A stretch of DNA of 64,000 nucleotides. Source: Dugong dugon (Eukaryota > Chordata > Mammalia > Sirenia > Dugongidae). Below, piece after piece: positions 46,869-56,654 of the stretch. A model generated the notes under the pieces. That model was not told the origin of the DNA. It saw nothing but the letters and a program-made list of their open reading frames with translations, and ran no database searches. Made by a program: the position numbers and the translations under genes. Where the stretch lies: contig CM057464.1 of the NCBI GenBank assembly GCA_030035585.1, positions 76,864,919 through 76,928,918 of the forward strand, given 5' to 3'. The stretch's first letter is position 1; the number at the start of each line of letters is the position of its first letter.

Positions 46869-48507
46869 TCAGTATTTATTTTTCTCATTTATTGATTGTA
46901 GATTTGTTTGTTTCAACCCCTTTTTTTTTTTTAAATTTGACTATGAGCAGGTGGACTGTGTGTTCTTTGTTGTTTGCTTGTCTGTGGGCACAATACTTTT
47001 CTCCTCCTTCTCCAATTGGCAGGGTTAGTCACTCAGATATGGTACGGCAGGGCAGGTGTAGCCGAAGAGGAGTTACTGGGATGGGTTGTTTGTGGCACTT
47101 ACTACAGCCACCAGAGTGGGTCAGTAATCAGTGCAGTGCAGGTTCCAGTAGGCCGTGCCTGTGCTGCTTGGTGGTGTGATGTCAAGTGCACGGTGCAGGT
47201 AGGCAGGATGCAGCAGGGAGATTGTTATGTGTGGAGCTAAGATGGATATGGGAAAGAGGAGAGAGGAACAGGAGCCAAAAACATACAAACAAACAAAAAA
47301 GAATGCTAGGAGAGCTTGCTATTGGAGCGGAGAGATGAGACACTTTGAAATGGAGAAAAACAGAAAGGGGAAGAGAAAGAAAAGAAAATAAAAGAATGAA
47401 TAAATAAAAATCGGAAAGGTTAAAGAACCGCAAAGTTCCCAGGGATCCCACCAGTGCAGCTATGAGGTCTGGGGAAGTCGCTCTCAGGTGTTGCAGTACA
47501 GCCTGGCTAGAAGGCATAGAGGTATACAGCGCCAGGTATTCAAGGAAGAGAAAGAGAAGGAAAATATAGACAGATGAGAAACTGAGCAATGAAGAAAGAC
47601 AAAAAGGGAAAAAGAGGGAAAAGAAAACAAAACAAATTAAAAAACAAAGAACAATAAAGTCCCCCAAAAAAACAGAAGAAAAAAAAAACAACGAACAAAG
47701 AAATGCACTCAGGGATCCCTCTGCACGTCTGTGCAAGCTGTGGGGAATTCTCCCTGCCATGCAGCACAGCCTGGCCAGAAAGGCCCCCAACTCAAGAAAA
47801 GGAAAAGAAAACAAACAAACAATTCAAAACAAACAAACAAACCCAAGCCCCGGGATCCCACCAACGCGGCAGCCCAGACCGGGAAGCAGCTCCACACTCG
47901 AACGGAGCTCCACAGCCCCTCAGGAAGAAGCAAAGATGGCGCACGGCGCCAGGTATTTGAGTGAAAGGAGGGGGAGGTGGTGAGAGGTAAGGAAGAAATC
48001 AAAAGAAGCAGAAAAAAAGCAACACCAGCAGCCAACAAATGGCACTCAGAGAGACGGCCCGTTCGGGTGTATGGAATCTAAGCAGCCAGTGTTTCCTGGT
48101 CAAGAGATTGTGGCCGTGGGAAGCAGAGGAGGCCGAGTGGGGTTGGAGAAGGGTGGGGGGTGGGAAAGCGTATATCACAAACTACCGTTTGGTTTGTCTC
48201 CCGCTGGACGCTCTGTGAGGCTGCTTTCTCGTACACCCTGTTTGCTGGTCTCCGATAGGAGTCCAAGATGGTGGATCCACGCTGCGTTAGCTGGTGGGGT
48301 ACCTCTGCATGAATCTCTCCTTGCTCTCCGTTCTCTGTCAGTTTTCTCACTCCACTTGGTGCTTGGCTGAGTTCTTTATCTCTTCATTTGATGTTTTAGG
48401 GTTTCAGGATTGTTGTATTCTCTGTTCGGCTTAGTTTTTCGGGTCTTTGCAGTGGAGGGACGGCGTGGTGCTTCTGCCTAGAGCGCCATTTTGCTGGAAC
48501 TCCCCCC
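46869..48507 (-). promoter_or_regulatory. L1 5'UTR / internal promoter region with repeated cassettes
   Basis: This stretch of about 1.64 kb is richer in G+C and CpG than the rest of the window. It lies between the element's 5' end and ORF1 and should contain the internal RNA polymerase II promoter. It is built partly of related cassettes: gggatccc recurs at 47442-47449, 47712-47719 and 47852-47859; gcgccaggtatt recurs at 47529-47540 and 47946-47957; and 'cagcctggc[ct]agaa' recurs near 47499 and 47768. Long A-rich runs on the + strand (pyrimidine-rich on the L1 strand) separate them. Confidence 0.85.
48484..48492 (-). promoter_or_regulatory. YY1-like site at the L1 5' end
   Basis: The minus strand reads AAAATGGCG at about +16 to +24 from the first base of the element (48507). 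Human L1 has a YY1 site at nearly the same offset, where it sets the transcription start. The position match is seen in the sequence; the function is inference. Confidence 0.75.
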
Positions 48508-48518
48508 AAATCAATCTT
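48508..48518. repeat. Target-site duplication, right copy of L1
   Basis: aaatcaatctt, directly after the six C residues that are the reversed G run at the 5' end of the element. Confidence 0.95.
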
Positions 48519-49139
48519 ATATTCAACTAACTTACTAAAGTCTAGGGAACTTTAATGTCTGTGGGACTATGACTTTGATATATTTGGAAATAAATTTCTG
48601 ACCATCTATTCTCCCCCATACTCCACCCCCATTCTGCCACAATCATTTCCTGTAAGGGTCCATTTTGCTTACTACTTTATTTTATCTTATTAAAGTATTT
48701 GGAGCTTCAAGAGTATCTACTATTGTAAGTTAAAAATCCTATCTGTGTTGTAAGCTTTTCAACTGAAAGATGCTATTAAAATCCAGAAAGTATTACTATA
48801 ATAAAGTTTAAAAAGTAAAATCAATTCAGCCTGATTCCAAACTCACAGTATGGGGTCCCAATTAGTTCTTGGGCTTAAGACATGAGATCAGGATCATCTG
48901 TCAATTTCCTTATAACATAGAGATTTCACTTAGTCTGCTTCCTATTAATCGGAGAGAACACAGAGAGAATGAAGTTTGGAACTCTAGAGTTGGATGAGAA
49001 TTTGAGATCATTCTTAATTCAACTCCTTGCCCCCCAGGCAGAAACAGTCCCAATCCTTGCTTGATAGCAAGGTGTGTGTCCTGTTTTTCAAAAGAAGAAG
49101 AACAAAGTCTTGTAACATGTGCTAATGTTTATTAAAAAT
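48519..49139. other. Unassigned DNA
   Basis: This continues the sequence interrupted by the L1. No gene or firm repeat is visible. Confidence 0.5.
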
Positions 49140-49695
49140 TCAACTACAGGCTTTCCAGTGAAGAAACCTGACACTACCACAGCCAGGTAATCAAGGTTAA
49201 CAACTTCAGTGAAAACCATGTTGATAACTTGTATCCTTGATATGATGTGATCAGCGTGGCCTCTGTGATCTTCCTCCTAAAAAACCCATAACCCCAGTCT
49301 CACCATGAGAAAAACAACAGACAAACCCAAACTGAGGGCCATTCCACAAAACCCTGACCAGTGCTCCTCAAAATTGTCAAGGTCAGCAAAAACATGGAAA
49401 GTCTGAGAAACTTTCACAGCCCAGAGACACCTAAGAAGACATTACAACTAATGTAATGTGGTATCCTGGAACAGGAAAAGGTCATTAGGGAAAAACTAAT
49501 GAAATATGAACAAAGAATAGACAATAATGTGTCAATATTGGTTCATTAGTTGTGATAAATGTACCTTACTAATATAAGATGTTAATAATATGGGAAGCTG
49601 GGTGCAGGGTATATGGAAACTGTTTTTACTATCTTTTCAACTTCTCTGCATATCTATAACTATTCTAAAATTAAAGTTCATTTAAATATAAAGAA
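49140..49695 (+). mobile_element. Old L1M 3'UTR
   Basis: The order 'ccataaccccagtctcacca', 'ggtatcctggaacaggaaaa', 'gtcaatattggttcattagt', 'gataaatgtaccttactaat' and 'aactattctaaaattaaagt' is that of a common L1M 3'UTR. It ends at its terminal poly(A)-like stretch near 49690. Confidence 0.8.
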
Positions 49696-52402
49696 ATCAT
49701 CCAACTACATGAAAATGCTCTTTTATTTAGACCCAGGCATACCCTGATGCAAGCAGAAACTCATGATTATCCTGTTTTACTGTAATGACCAAAGCTGCTA
49801 TAGAATTGTAGATTATGATAAATGTTAGTATTTGAGTTAGTTATTTTTCCAGATCTTTGAAAGTCCAAAAGGTTTAATCAGCATCCTAGCCTTTTAAAAC
49901 TAAATCAATGGTCCTTTATTCTTCAGCAATTTCTGTTAAAGTGGGAATCCAGTTACAGTGAAAAATTTCTGGTTCATGCTCGATTTGTTGCAGAGAGAGT
50001 TAACATCGATGGGAAAGATAGTAACTTTCAAAATTTTGGGAAACAATATTGCTATGGTCATTTAGCATACGCCAGAAACCCTGACACTTCCTGAAGTCAT
50101 CTGTCCTAAAAATAGCACACTAGTTATTTTTTGTATAACCAGATCCAGGGTTATATCTCATCCTATATTCTAGACTCTGTCTTTAGGACTTCTGCTATTG
50201 TACTTCTAAAGTTTTGAACAGAGAAACTACTTACTTTGATTATGTCTTAGTCCAAGAATGCATGGGTTTACGTTAGTTGACGGAAAAGTCTACTTAAAAA
50301 GTCATCCAGGGACAGCCTTTTTTTCTGCACAAATCATGTAAAGGTTAGTAATTGATATGTTTTACTTTCTGTCTCTGTTCTTATTTCATTTAATTTTTAG
50401 TATAGTATTTTAAATTTTGTTTCTCTAACAAATGAGTTAGTAGCACTTTCAATACTTTGTATAAAATTTTCTGCTACTCAGAAATACATAAATCCATTTA
50501 TTTGACCTTCATAATGAGATGGAGTTGATGCTGTAAGGTTAATGAGGCAATTATTCTTATAGAGAACATCAGTCATGAAGGCATAGTTTCTTCCTCCCTT
50601 TAATATGAACATTAATTAAAATAATTTTTTTCTTTGCTATTTGCATTGATAAGTAATCATCAATGAGGGTAGGAATAATTAAGTTTCTAAGTATGTCCTA
50701 TGTAATTTTGAACTTCAGTTCCATGGTATAAAACTTTTTATGGTGTAATATGTACTTTCAGATTTGCCCTCTATAATTTCATGTATTTTTCTTTCTTTCC
50801 TTTTACAATGGAAGCAGAAGCAATGGGCGTTGCTATGACTATCTGTCAATTATGTGGGAAAGGACATACATTGAAAGCATTTCAGAATCTGTCATTGACT
50901 ATTACCTCAAATGCAACTCACTTGGCTAACTCTAGTGTTTAATCATAAACTAATAGTTCAGAATTATTTATCGAGTTTTCTTTCGGGTTAGCTTGTGAAT
51001 CTATCAAACCACAGTAAAACAATTTTTTTAATCAACAGCAATATATACATTTATTGCCATACTTATGAGAACATAGATTCTTAATAATTTTTCTACTAAT
51101 ACAGGATGGATATATGATAGCAATGATCCAGCCAAGCTTATCAATATGTAAAATTATGAATACTTTTATTTAAATATTATTTGGCTTATCCATAGCAACT
51201 TCCCATATGAAACCTCAATACAGTTTTAAATATACTTGTATACATATATATCTGTATGTCTCTATATTTGTATAAGAAAGTTGATATTTATACAGACATG
51301 CATACTGAAGAGAAATATAGATACATTTTATAAAACTATAAATTAATATATCTGCTTCTGTTACCTAGAGGAAAGGAAAAAGTTTTCTCATTTGCCTTTT
51401 GCTTAGCAAAACACTTTGATGAGACATTTGCTTGTGAAACACAGGGCATAAGCATAGCTGAGATGGCTGAGGAGAGAGACAAACATTTGATAGCTCTTCA
51501 TAAAAAAATAAGAATTTTTGAATTTCCTGTCAGCAGGATGAGAAGAGGGAAATGGAGGAGGGAGAGAACCACTGATACAAAGGAGAAAAATAAGGCCAAC
51601 AAAAAAAGGAAAGCCAGAGCTCTACACAGTGTGATGGCAAATGAGCATGGCTGAATAATGGTTTATAAACATGAGCATGTAATTTCCCGTGATGTACTCT
51701 TGACCATACAGAGCTGCACTCTTCCCCACTCCAGCCCACCCCCATTTTGTAATTCCCCAAATATTGGTAACAGTCTGAGCAGGTGCTTGCCCACTTTGGG
51801 AAATGGGTAAATAAATGTGGTTTTCGAAAGGATTGGGAAAAGCAGAGAGGAGCAGCAGCGGCCTGTTTTGGATAGAGAGTGGGCTCACAGACTGACCCGC
51901 TGGGGCAGAAGTAGGAACTCAGAACCAGCAGTGTCCAGAAACCAGTGAAATATATTCTCTCCTATGGTTGAAACACATTTCATTTAAATGTGAAAGAACC
52001 TGGAACCTCAGCTGTATCCGGATTAAATACATAGCGTATTTAATATTCTGTATATATGATATGCTAGACTTAGGTTACCAATGGCATCACCACATTCCCA
52101 AATAATATTGCCTGTAGGATTCGTTAGTGAATACTCTGACCTTCCCCCCAAAAAAGATGAGTTCTGGTTTATAGAAAGAAAATGCCCCTTAGTATTTTCT
52201 CCTTCGAGCCATCTCCCTCATATACTATTGTACTGTCAGATTAAAGTCACATTTCTCTACTGAAATCCGGGAGGAGGATTTGTTATTGCTTACAGCCTTC
52301 CAAACTGCATAGAGGGAAGTTGGGCCTTAGTTTTGATTTTTTACATTTAATGAATATATCAAAAATAGTCTTATATTTTACAACTTTTTTTCTTGAGATA
52401 TG
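49696..52402. other. Unassigned AT-rich DNA
   Basis: 2.7 kb without a gene or a repeat I can name. The frame at 51463-51654 is lysine/arginine-rich with no recognisable domain and I do not support it as a gene. Confidence 0.5.
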
Positions 52403-52483
52403 GAATGTGTAATTGCTAATGTTTTGTGTCAGCTTGGTTAGGCTTTAATTTTCACTGGTTGTGGCAGACATTGGAATGGTTGC

Positions 52484-53001
52484 TGTCTTATTATCTAGCG
52501 CTGCTATAACAGAAATACCACAAGTGGATGGCTTTAACAAAGAGAAATTTATTCTCTCACAGTCTAGCAGGATAGAAGTCCGAATTCAAGGTGTCAGTTC
52601 CAGGGAAGTCTTTCTCTCTCTGTTGGCTCTGGAGGAAGGTCCTTGTCATCAATCTTCCCCTGGGCTAGGAGCTTCCCAGCACAGGAACCTTGGGTCCAAA
52701 GGACATGCTTTGCTCCTGGTACTGCTTTCTTGGTGGTATGAGGTCCCCATGTCTCTCTGCTAGCTACTCTCTTTTATATCTCAAAAGAGATTGGCTTAAA
52801 ACAACCTAATCTTGTAAATTGAGTCCTACCCGATAACATAACTGCCACTAATCCCACCTCATTAACATCATAGAAATAGAATTTACAACACATAGGAAAA
52901 TCACATCAGATGACAAAATGGTAGACAATCACACAATACTGGGAATCATGGCCTGGCCAAGTTGATAGATATTTTGGGGGGATGCAATTCAATCCATGAC
53001 A
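52484..53001 (-). mobile_element. MaLR-like solo LTR (copy C), nested
   Basis: On the + strand it starts 'tgtcttattatctagcgctg' and ends 'tgcaattcaatccatgaca', the reverse complement of copies A and B. The flanks gttgc (52479-52483) and gtggc (53002-53006) form a 5-bp duplication with one mismatch. It carries the reversed AATAAA in 'gagaaatttattctctcaca'. Confidence 0.9.
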
Positions 53002-53435
53002 GTGGCTATTTCTGAATGTAGTATGATGTAATTTCTTCCCGTGTGATCAGCAAATCAGTTCAAAGGGAAGTTTCACAGAGAATATGGCCTGCCTCCATAT
53101 TTAAATGGATGTTCTGGCAAAGCTTGCTCACTGTCTTTTGACTCTGCACTCTTCTTGTCATCTGAACTCTAGTTCTTGGGATGTAAGCATGCAGAAGTTT
53201 CAGGCTTGCCATCTGACATGCAAATTTTGTATTTGTCAGCTCTTATGACTCCATGAGCCAGCAGAGGTCTCCATCCTGCTGCCTGACCCATGGTTTTGGG
53301 ACTTGCCAGTGCCCACAATTTCTTGAAACATTTCCTCATGATTACACGAGCCATTTCCTTGCAGTAAGTTTATTTCTCTCTCTCTCTGTATATATATATG
53401 TACATATATACACATATATACATGTTATTTTTACC

Positions 53436-55163
53436 TTGTTAGATGCCATTGAGTCAGTTCTGACTCCTAGCGACACTATGTACAACAGAATGAAACACTG
53501 CCTGGTCCTGCGCCATCCTCCCAACCCTTGCTACACTTGAGCCCATCATTGCAGCCATTGTGTCAATTCATCTCGTTGAGGGTCTTCCTCTCTTTCACTG
53601 ACCCTCTACTTTACCAAGTATGATGTCCTTTTCCGGGGACTGGTCCCTTCTGATAACACGTTCAAAGTATGTGAGACAAAGTCTCACCATGCTTGTGTCT
53701 AAGGAGTATTATGGCTGTACCTCTTCCAAGACAGACTTGTTTGTTCTTCCAGCAGTCCACAGTATCTTCAACATTCTTTGCCAACACCACAATTCAAAAG
53801 CATCAATTCTTCTTCAGTCTTCCTTATTCATTGTCTAGTTTTTGCATGCACATGAGGTGATTGAAAATACCATAGCTTGGGTCAGGTGCACTTTAAAGTG
53901 TCCTCAAAGTGGTATCTTTGCTTTTTAACACTTTAAAGGGGTCTTTTGTGGCAGATTTGCCCAATGCAATGTGTTGTTTGATTTCTTGCCTGCTGCTTCC
54001 ATGGGTCTTGATTGTGGATCCAAGTAAAATGGAAGCCTTGAGAACTTTAATGTTTTCTCTGTTTGTCATGATGTTGTTTATTTGTCCACTCATGAGGATT
54101 TTTGTTTTCTTTATGTTGAGGTGTAATCCATACTGAAGATTGTGGTCTTTGATCTTCATCAGTAAGTGCTTCAAGTCCTCTTTACTTTCTGCAGGCAAGG
54201 TTGTGTCATCTGCATATTGCAGGTTGTTAGTGAGTCTTCCTTCAACCCTAACGCCGCATTCTTCTTCATATAGTTCAGTTTCTTGGATTATTTGCTCAGC
54301 ATACAGATTGAATAAGTATGGTAAAAGGATACAACCCTGACACACACTTTATCTGACTTTAAACCATGCAGTATCCCCTTGTTCTGTTTGAACCACTGTC
54401 TCTTCATCTATGTACAGGTTCCTCATGAGCACAATTAAGTGTTCTGGAATTCCTATTCTTGGCAATGTTATCCATAATTTGTTATGATCCACACATTCGA
54501 ATGCCTTCACATAGTCAATAACACACAGATAAACATCATTCTGGTATTCTCTGCTTTCAGCTAAGATCCATCAGACATCTGCAATGATATCCTTTGTTCC
54601 ACATTGTATTCTGAATCCAGCTTGAATTTCTGGCAGTTCCCTGTCAATGTATTGCTGCAACTATTTTTGAATTATCTTCAGCAAGATTTCACTTGGGTGT
54701 GATACTTGTGATGTTGTTAGATAATTTCTGCATTCTGTTGGATCACCTTTCTTTGAAATGGGCAAAAATATGGGTATCTTCCAGTTGGCTGGCCAGGTAG
54801 CTGTTTTCAAAATTTCTTGGTGTAGATGAGTGAGCGCTTCAATCATTGCATTCGTTTGTCAAAATGTCTCATTTGGTATTCTGTCAATTCCTGGAGTCAT
54901 CATGTTTTTCACCAATGCCTTCAGCGTAGCTTGGACTTCTTCCTTCAATACCATCGGTTCTTAATCTTATGCTACCTCCTGAAATGGCTGAACGTCGACC
55001 AGTTCTTTCTGGTACAGTGACTGTGTATTCCTTCCATCTGCTTTTGATGCTTCCTGCGTCATTCAATATTTTGCCCATAGAATCCTTTAATATTGCAACT
55101 CAAGGCTTGAATTTTTGCTTCAATTCTTTCAGCTTGAGAAAAGCCAAGCATGTTATTCCCTAT
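53436..55163 (-). mobile_element. RTE LINE, 5'-truncated, nested in the LTR
   Basis: The 3' tail is at 53436-53500, with 'gagtcagttctgactcctag' matching the SINE tail. The frame at 53893-54345 encodes about 150 residues of the reverse transcriptase C-terminal half, with a recognisable YADD-type site. The element breaks off at about 55163 inside the host LTR's TA-rich tract. It is about 1.73 kb against the 3.1 kb of the copy at 13698. Confidence 0.92.
53893..54345 (-). pseudogene. RTE reverse transcriptase C-terminal remnant
   Basis: This is an open stretch of about 150 codons with the order 'CILLPYLFNLYAEQ', then a YADD site, then an 'ESKEDLKHLL' stretch. It is the best-preserved RT piece among the RTE copies here. 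It lacks the endonuclease and the N-terminal RT and has upstream stops, so it is not a gene. Confidence 0.88.
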
Positions 55164-55186
55164 GATATATATATAATATATATACA

Positions 55187-55338
55187 TGGAGTCCTGGTGG
55201 CACAGTGGTGAAGAGCTCAGCTGCTTAGCGAAATGTCAGCAGTTTGAATCCACCAGCTGCTCTTTGGAAACGCTATGGGCAGTTCTACTCTGTCCTATAG
55301 GGTCACTATGAGTCAAAATCGACTCCACAGCAACGGGT
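55187..55338 (+). mobile_element. Afrotherian SINE, short type, nested
   Basis: It reads 'ggagtcctggtggcacagtg' to 'cgactccacagcaacgggta' and lies in the TA-rich tract of the outer LTR beside the RTE. 'tatatata' on both sides makes the duplication ambiguous. Confidence 0.92.
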
Positions 55339-55408
55339 ATATATAAATTGCATATATGTATGTTTCACTAGTTTTGCTCCTCTAGAGAACCCAGACTAAG
55401 ACAGAATG

Positions 55409-55887
55409 TAAGAAATTATTTTGCCTCATAGTTAAAAGTTAATCTCTATTCAAATGATGCTAAATTCTTGCCCCATATCGCTGGCAACCAACCAAGAAAG
55501 CTGTTAAAAATGTTAACCACGCTGGTTGCTAGTTGGTATCATTGAAAATTGATGCTTTTTGTTTGTTTATATATTTTGATATATACTGATTGCAGTTTGA
55601 TAATTTTCCCCCCTTCTTAGATTACTGCATTTGCAGTAAAATTTCAATCTCGTCCACCCAGATTCAAATTTCACAAATAAGAGGCTCATTTGGTTATTTA
55701 GTGATTTCTTTTAAAGTGGAAATGTATGGGGGCCATTAGTGATTCATATTTTGCATGAATAGATTAACTTTCTTTTAACATATGGGTAAAATCAGTCACA
55801 ATGAATAAATGAGATCTGAATAGTGCCTATGACCATGAGGTATAATTTAAAATAAGGGTCAATAACACTAGCAGCCCTGACAACAGG
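55409..55887. other. Unassigned DNA
   Basis: No gene or named repeat is visible. Confidence 0.5.
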
Positions 55888-56241
55888 TGTTTTAGTTATC
55901 TAGTGCTGCAATAACAGAAATAACCACAGTTGGGTTGATTTAACAAACAGAAATTTATTTTCTCACAGTTTAGGAGACTAGAAGTCTGAATTCAGGGTGC
56001 CAGCTCTCAGGGAAGGCTTTCTGTCACTGTTGCTCTGAAGAAAGGTCCTCATCTCTTTGAGCTTCTATTCCTGGGCAATCTTCATGTGGCTTGGCATCTC
56101 TGTTACCCTGGGTATAGGAGGTTCTCAGGGCAGGGACCCTGGGTCCAAAGGACATACTCCACTCCTGGCTCTTCATTTTGGATGGTAGAGAGGTCCCTCT
56201 CCTCTCTGCTCACTTCTCTCTTATCTCTTGTAAAATAAAAG

Positions 56242-56340
56242 GTGTGACACAAGCAAGAGTGTGACTTGGGTAAGGGTGTGACTTAAGTAAGGATATGACA
56301 CAAGTAAAGATATAACTTGAGTAAGGCTGTAACTCAAGAC
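56242..56340. repeat. Six-unit, 17-bp tandem repeat inside LTR copy D
   Basis: The unit starts at 56242, 56259, 56276, 56293, 56310 and 56327, exactly 17 bp apart each time, with cores gtgtgac, gtgtgac, gtgtgac, atatgac, atataac and ctgtaac followed by 'ttgagtaag'-like text. It is non-coding. Confidence 0.9.
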
Positions 56341-56375
56341 ACACCCCACACTGATCCTGCCTCATTAACATATAC

Positions 56376-56519
56376 CTGTTGCTGTCAAGTCGATTCCAAC
56401 TCATAGTGACCCTATAGGACAGACCAGAACTACCCCATACGGTTTCCAAGGAGTAGCTGGTGGATATGAACTGTGACCTTTTGGTTAGCAGCCAAGGTTT
56501 TAACCACTATGCCAAGAGG
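56376..56519 (-). mobile_element. Afrotherian SINE, short type, inside LTR copy D
   Basis: It runs from 'tgttgctgtcaagtcgattc' to 'taaccactatgccaagaggt'. Confidence 0.92.
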
Positions 56520-56654
56520 TTAGGATTTACAATACATCACAAAATAGAGGATAATTACATTAGATCACAAAATGGAGGACAACCACACAATACTGGGAAT
56601 CATGGCTAGCCAAGTTGAGACATATTTTGGGGGGACACAATTCAATCCATGACA

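Larger units (their letters stand above)
40428..48507 (-). mobile_element. Full-length L1 with target-site duplication, both ORFs broken
   Basis: On the minus strand the order is 5'UTR (48507-46869), ORF1 (46868-45866), ORF2 (45421-41604), 3'UTR (41603-40440) and poly(A), which is the T run at about 40426-40438. An exact 11-bp duplication, aaatcaatctt, is at 40417-40427 and 48508-48518. The total of about 8.1 kb exceeds the roughly 6 kb of human L1 because of the long 5'UTR and 3'UTR. Breaks are few compared with the copy at 1-4475, so this insertion is younger. It can no longer move by its own proteins. Confidence 0.97.
52408..55403 (+). mobile_element. ERVL-type LTR carrying three nested insertions
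   Basis: The outer LTR begins TGTAATTGCTAATG and ends 'gaacccagactaagaca', with an exact 5-bp duplication gaatg at 52403-52407 and 55404-55408. Its own sequence is present at 52408-52483, 53002-53435 and around 55164-55403. It is interrupted by a MaLR-like LTR (52484-53001), an RTE fragment (53436-55163) and a SINE (55187-55338). The family is the same as the LTR at 16131-16750. Confidence 0.88.
55888..56654 (-). mobile_element. MaLR-like solo LTR (copy D) with SINE and tandem repeat
   Basis: On the + strand it begins 'tgttttagttatctagtgct' and ends 'cacaattcaatccatgaca', the same ends as copy C. It includes a SINE at 56376-56519 and a tandem repeat at 56242-56340 not seen in copies A to C. 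The 5-bp flanks (acagg and atggc) no longer match. Confidence 0.85.

Noticed and set aside
47709-48370. Several overlapping ORFs of 75-109 codons in GC-rich DNA, suggesting a CpG-island gene
   Set aside because: The GC-rich stretch is the L1 5'UTR; it ends exactly at the L1 target duplication and has no exon structure.
51463-51654. 63-codon basic ORF in unassigned DNA
   Set aside because: It has no recognisable domain, no nearby exon signals that I can defend, and ordinary local composition.
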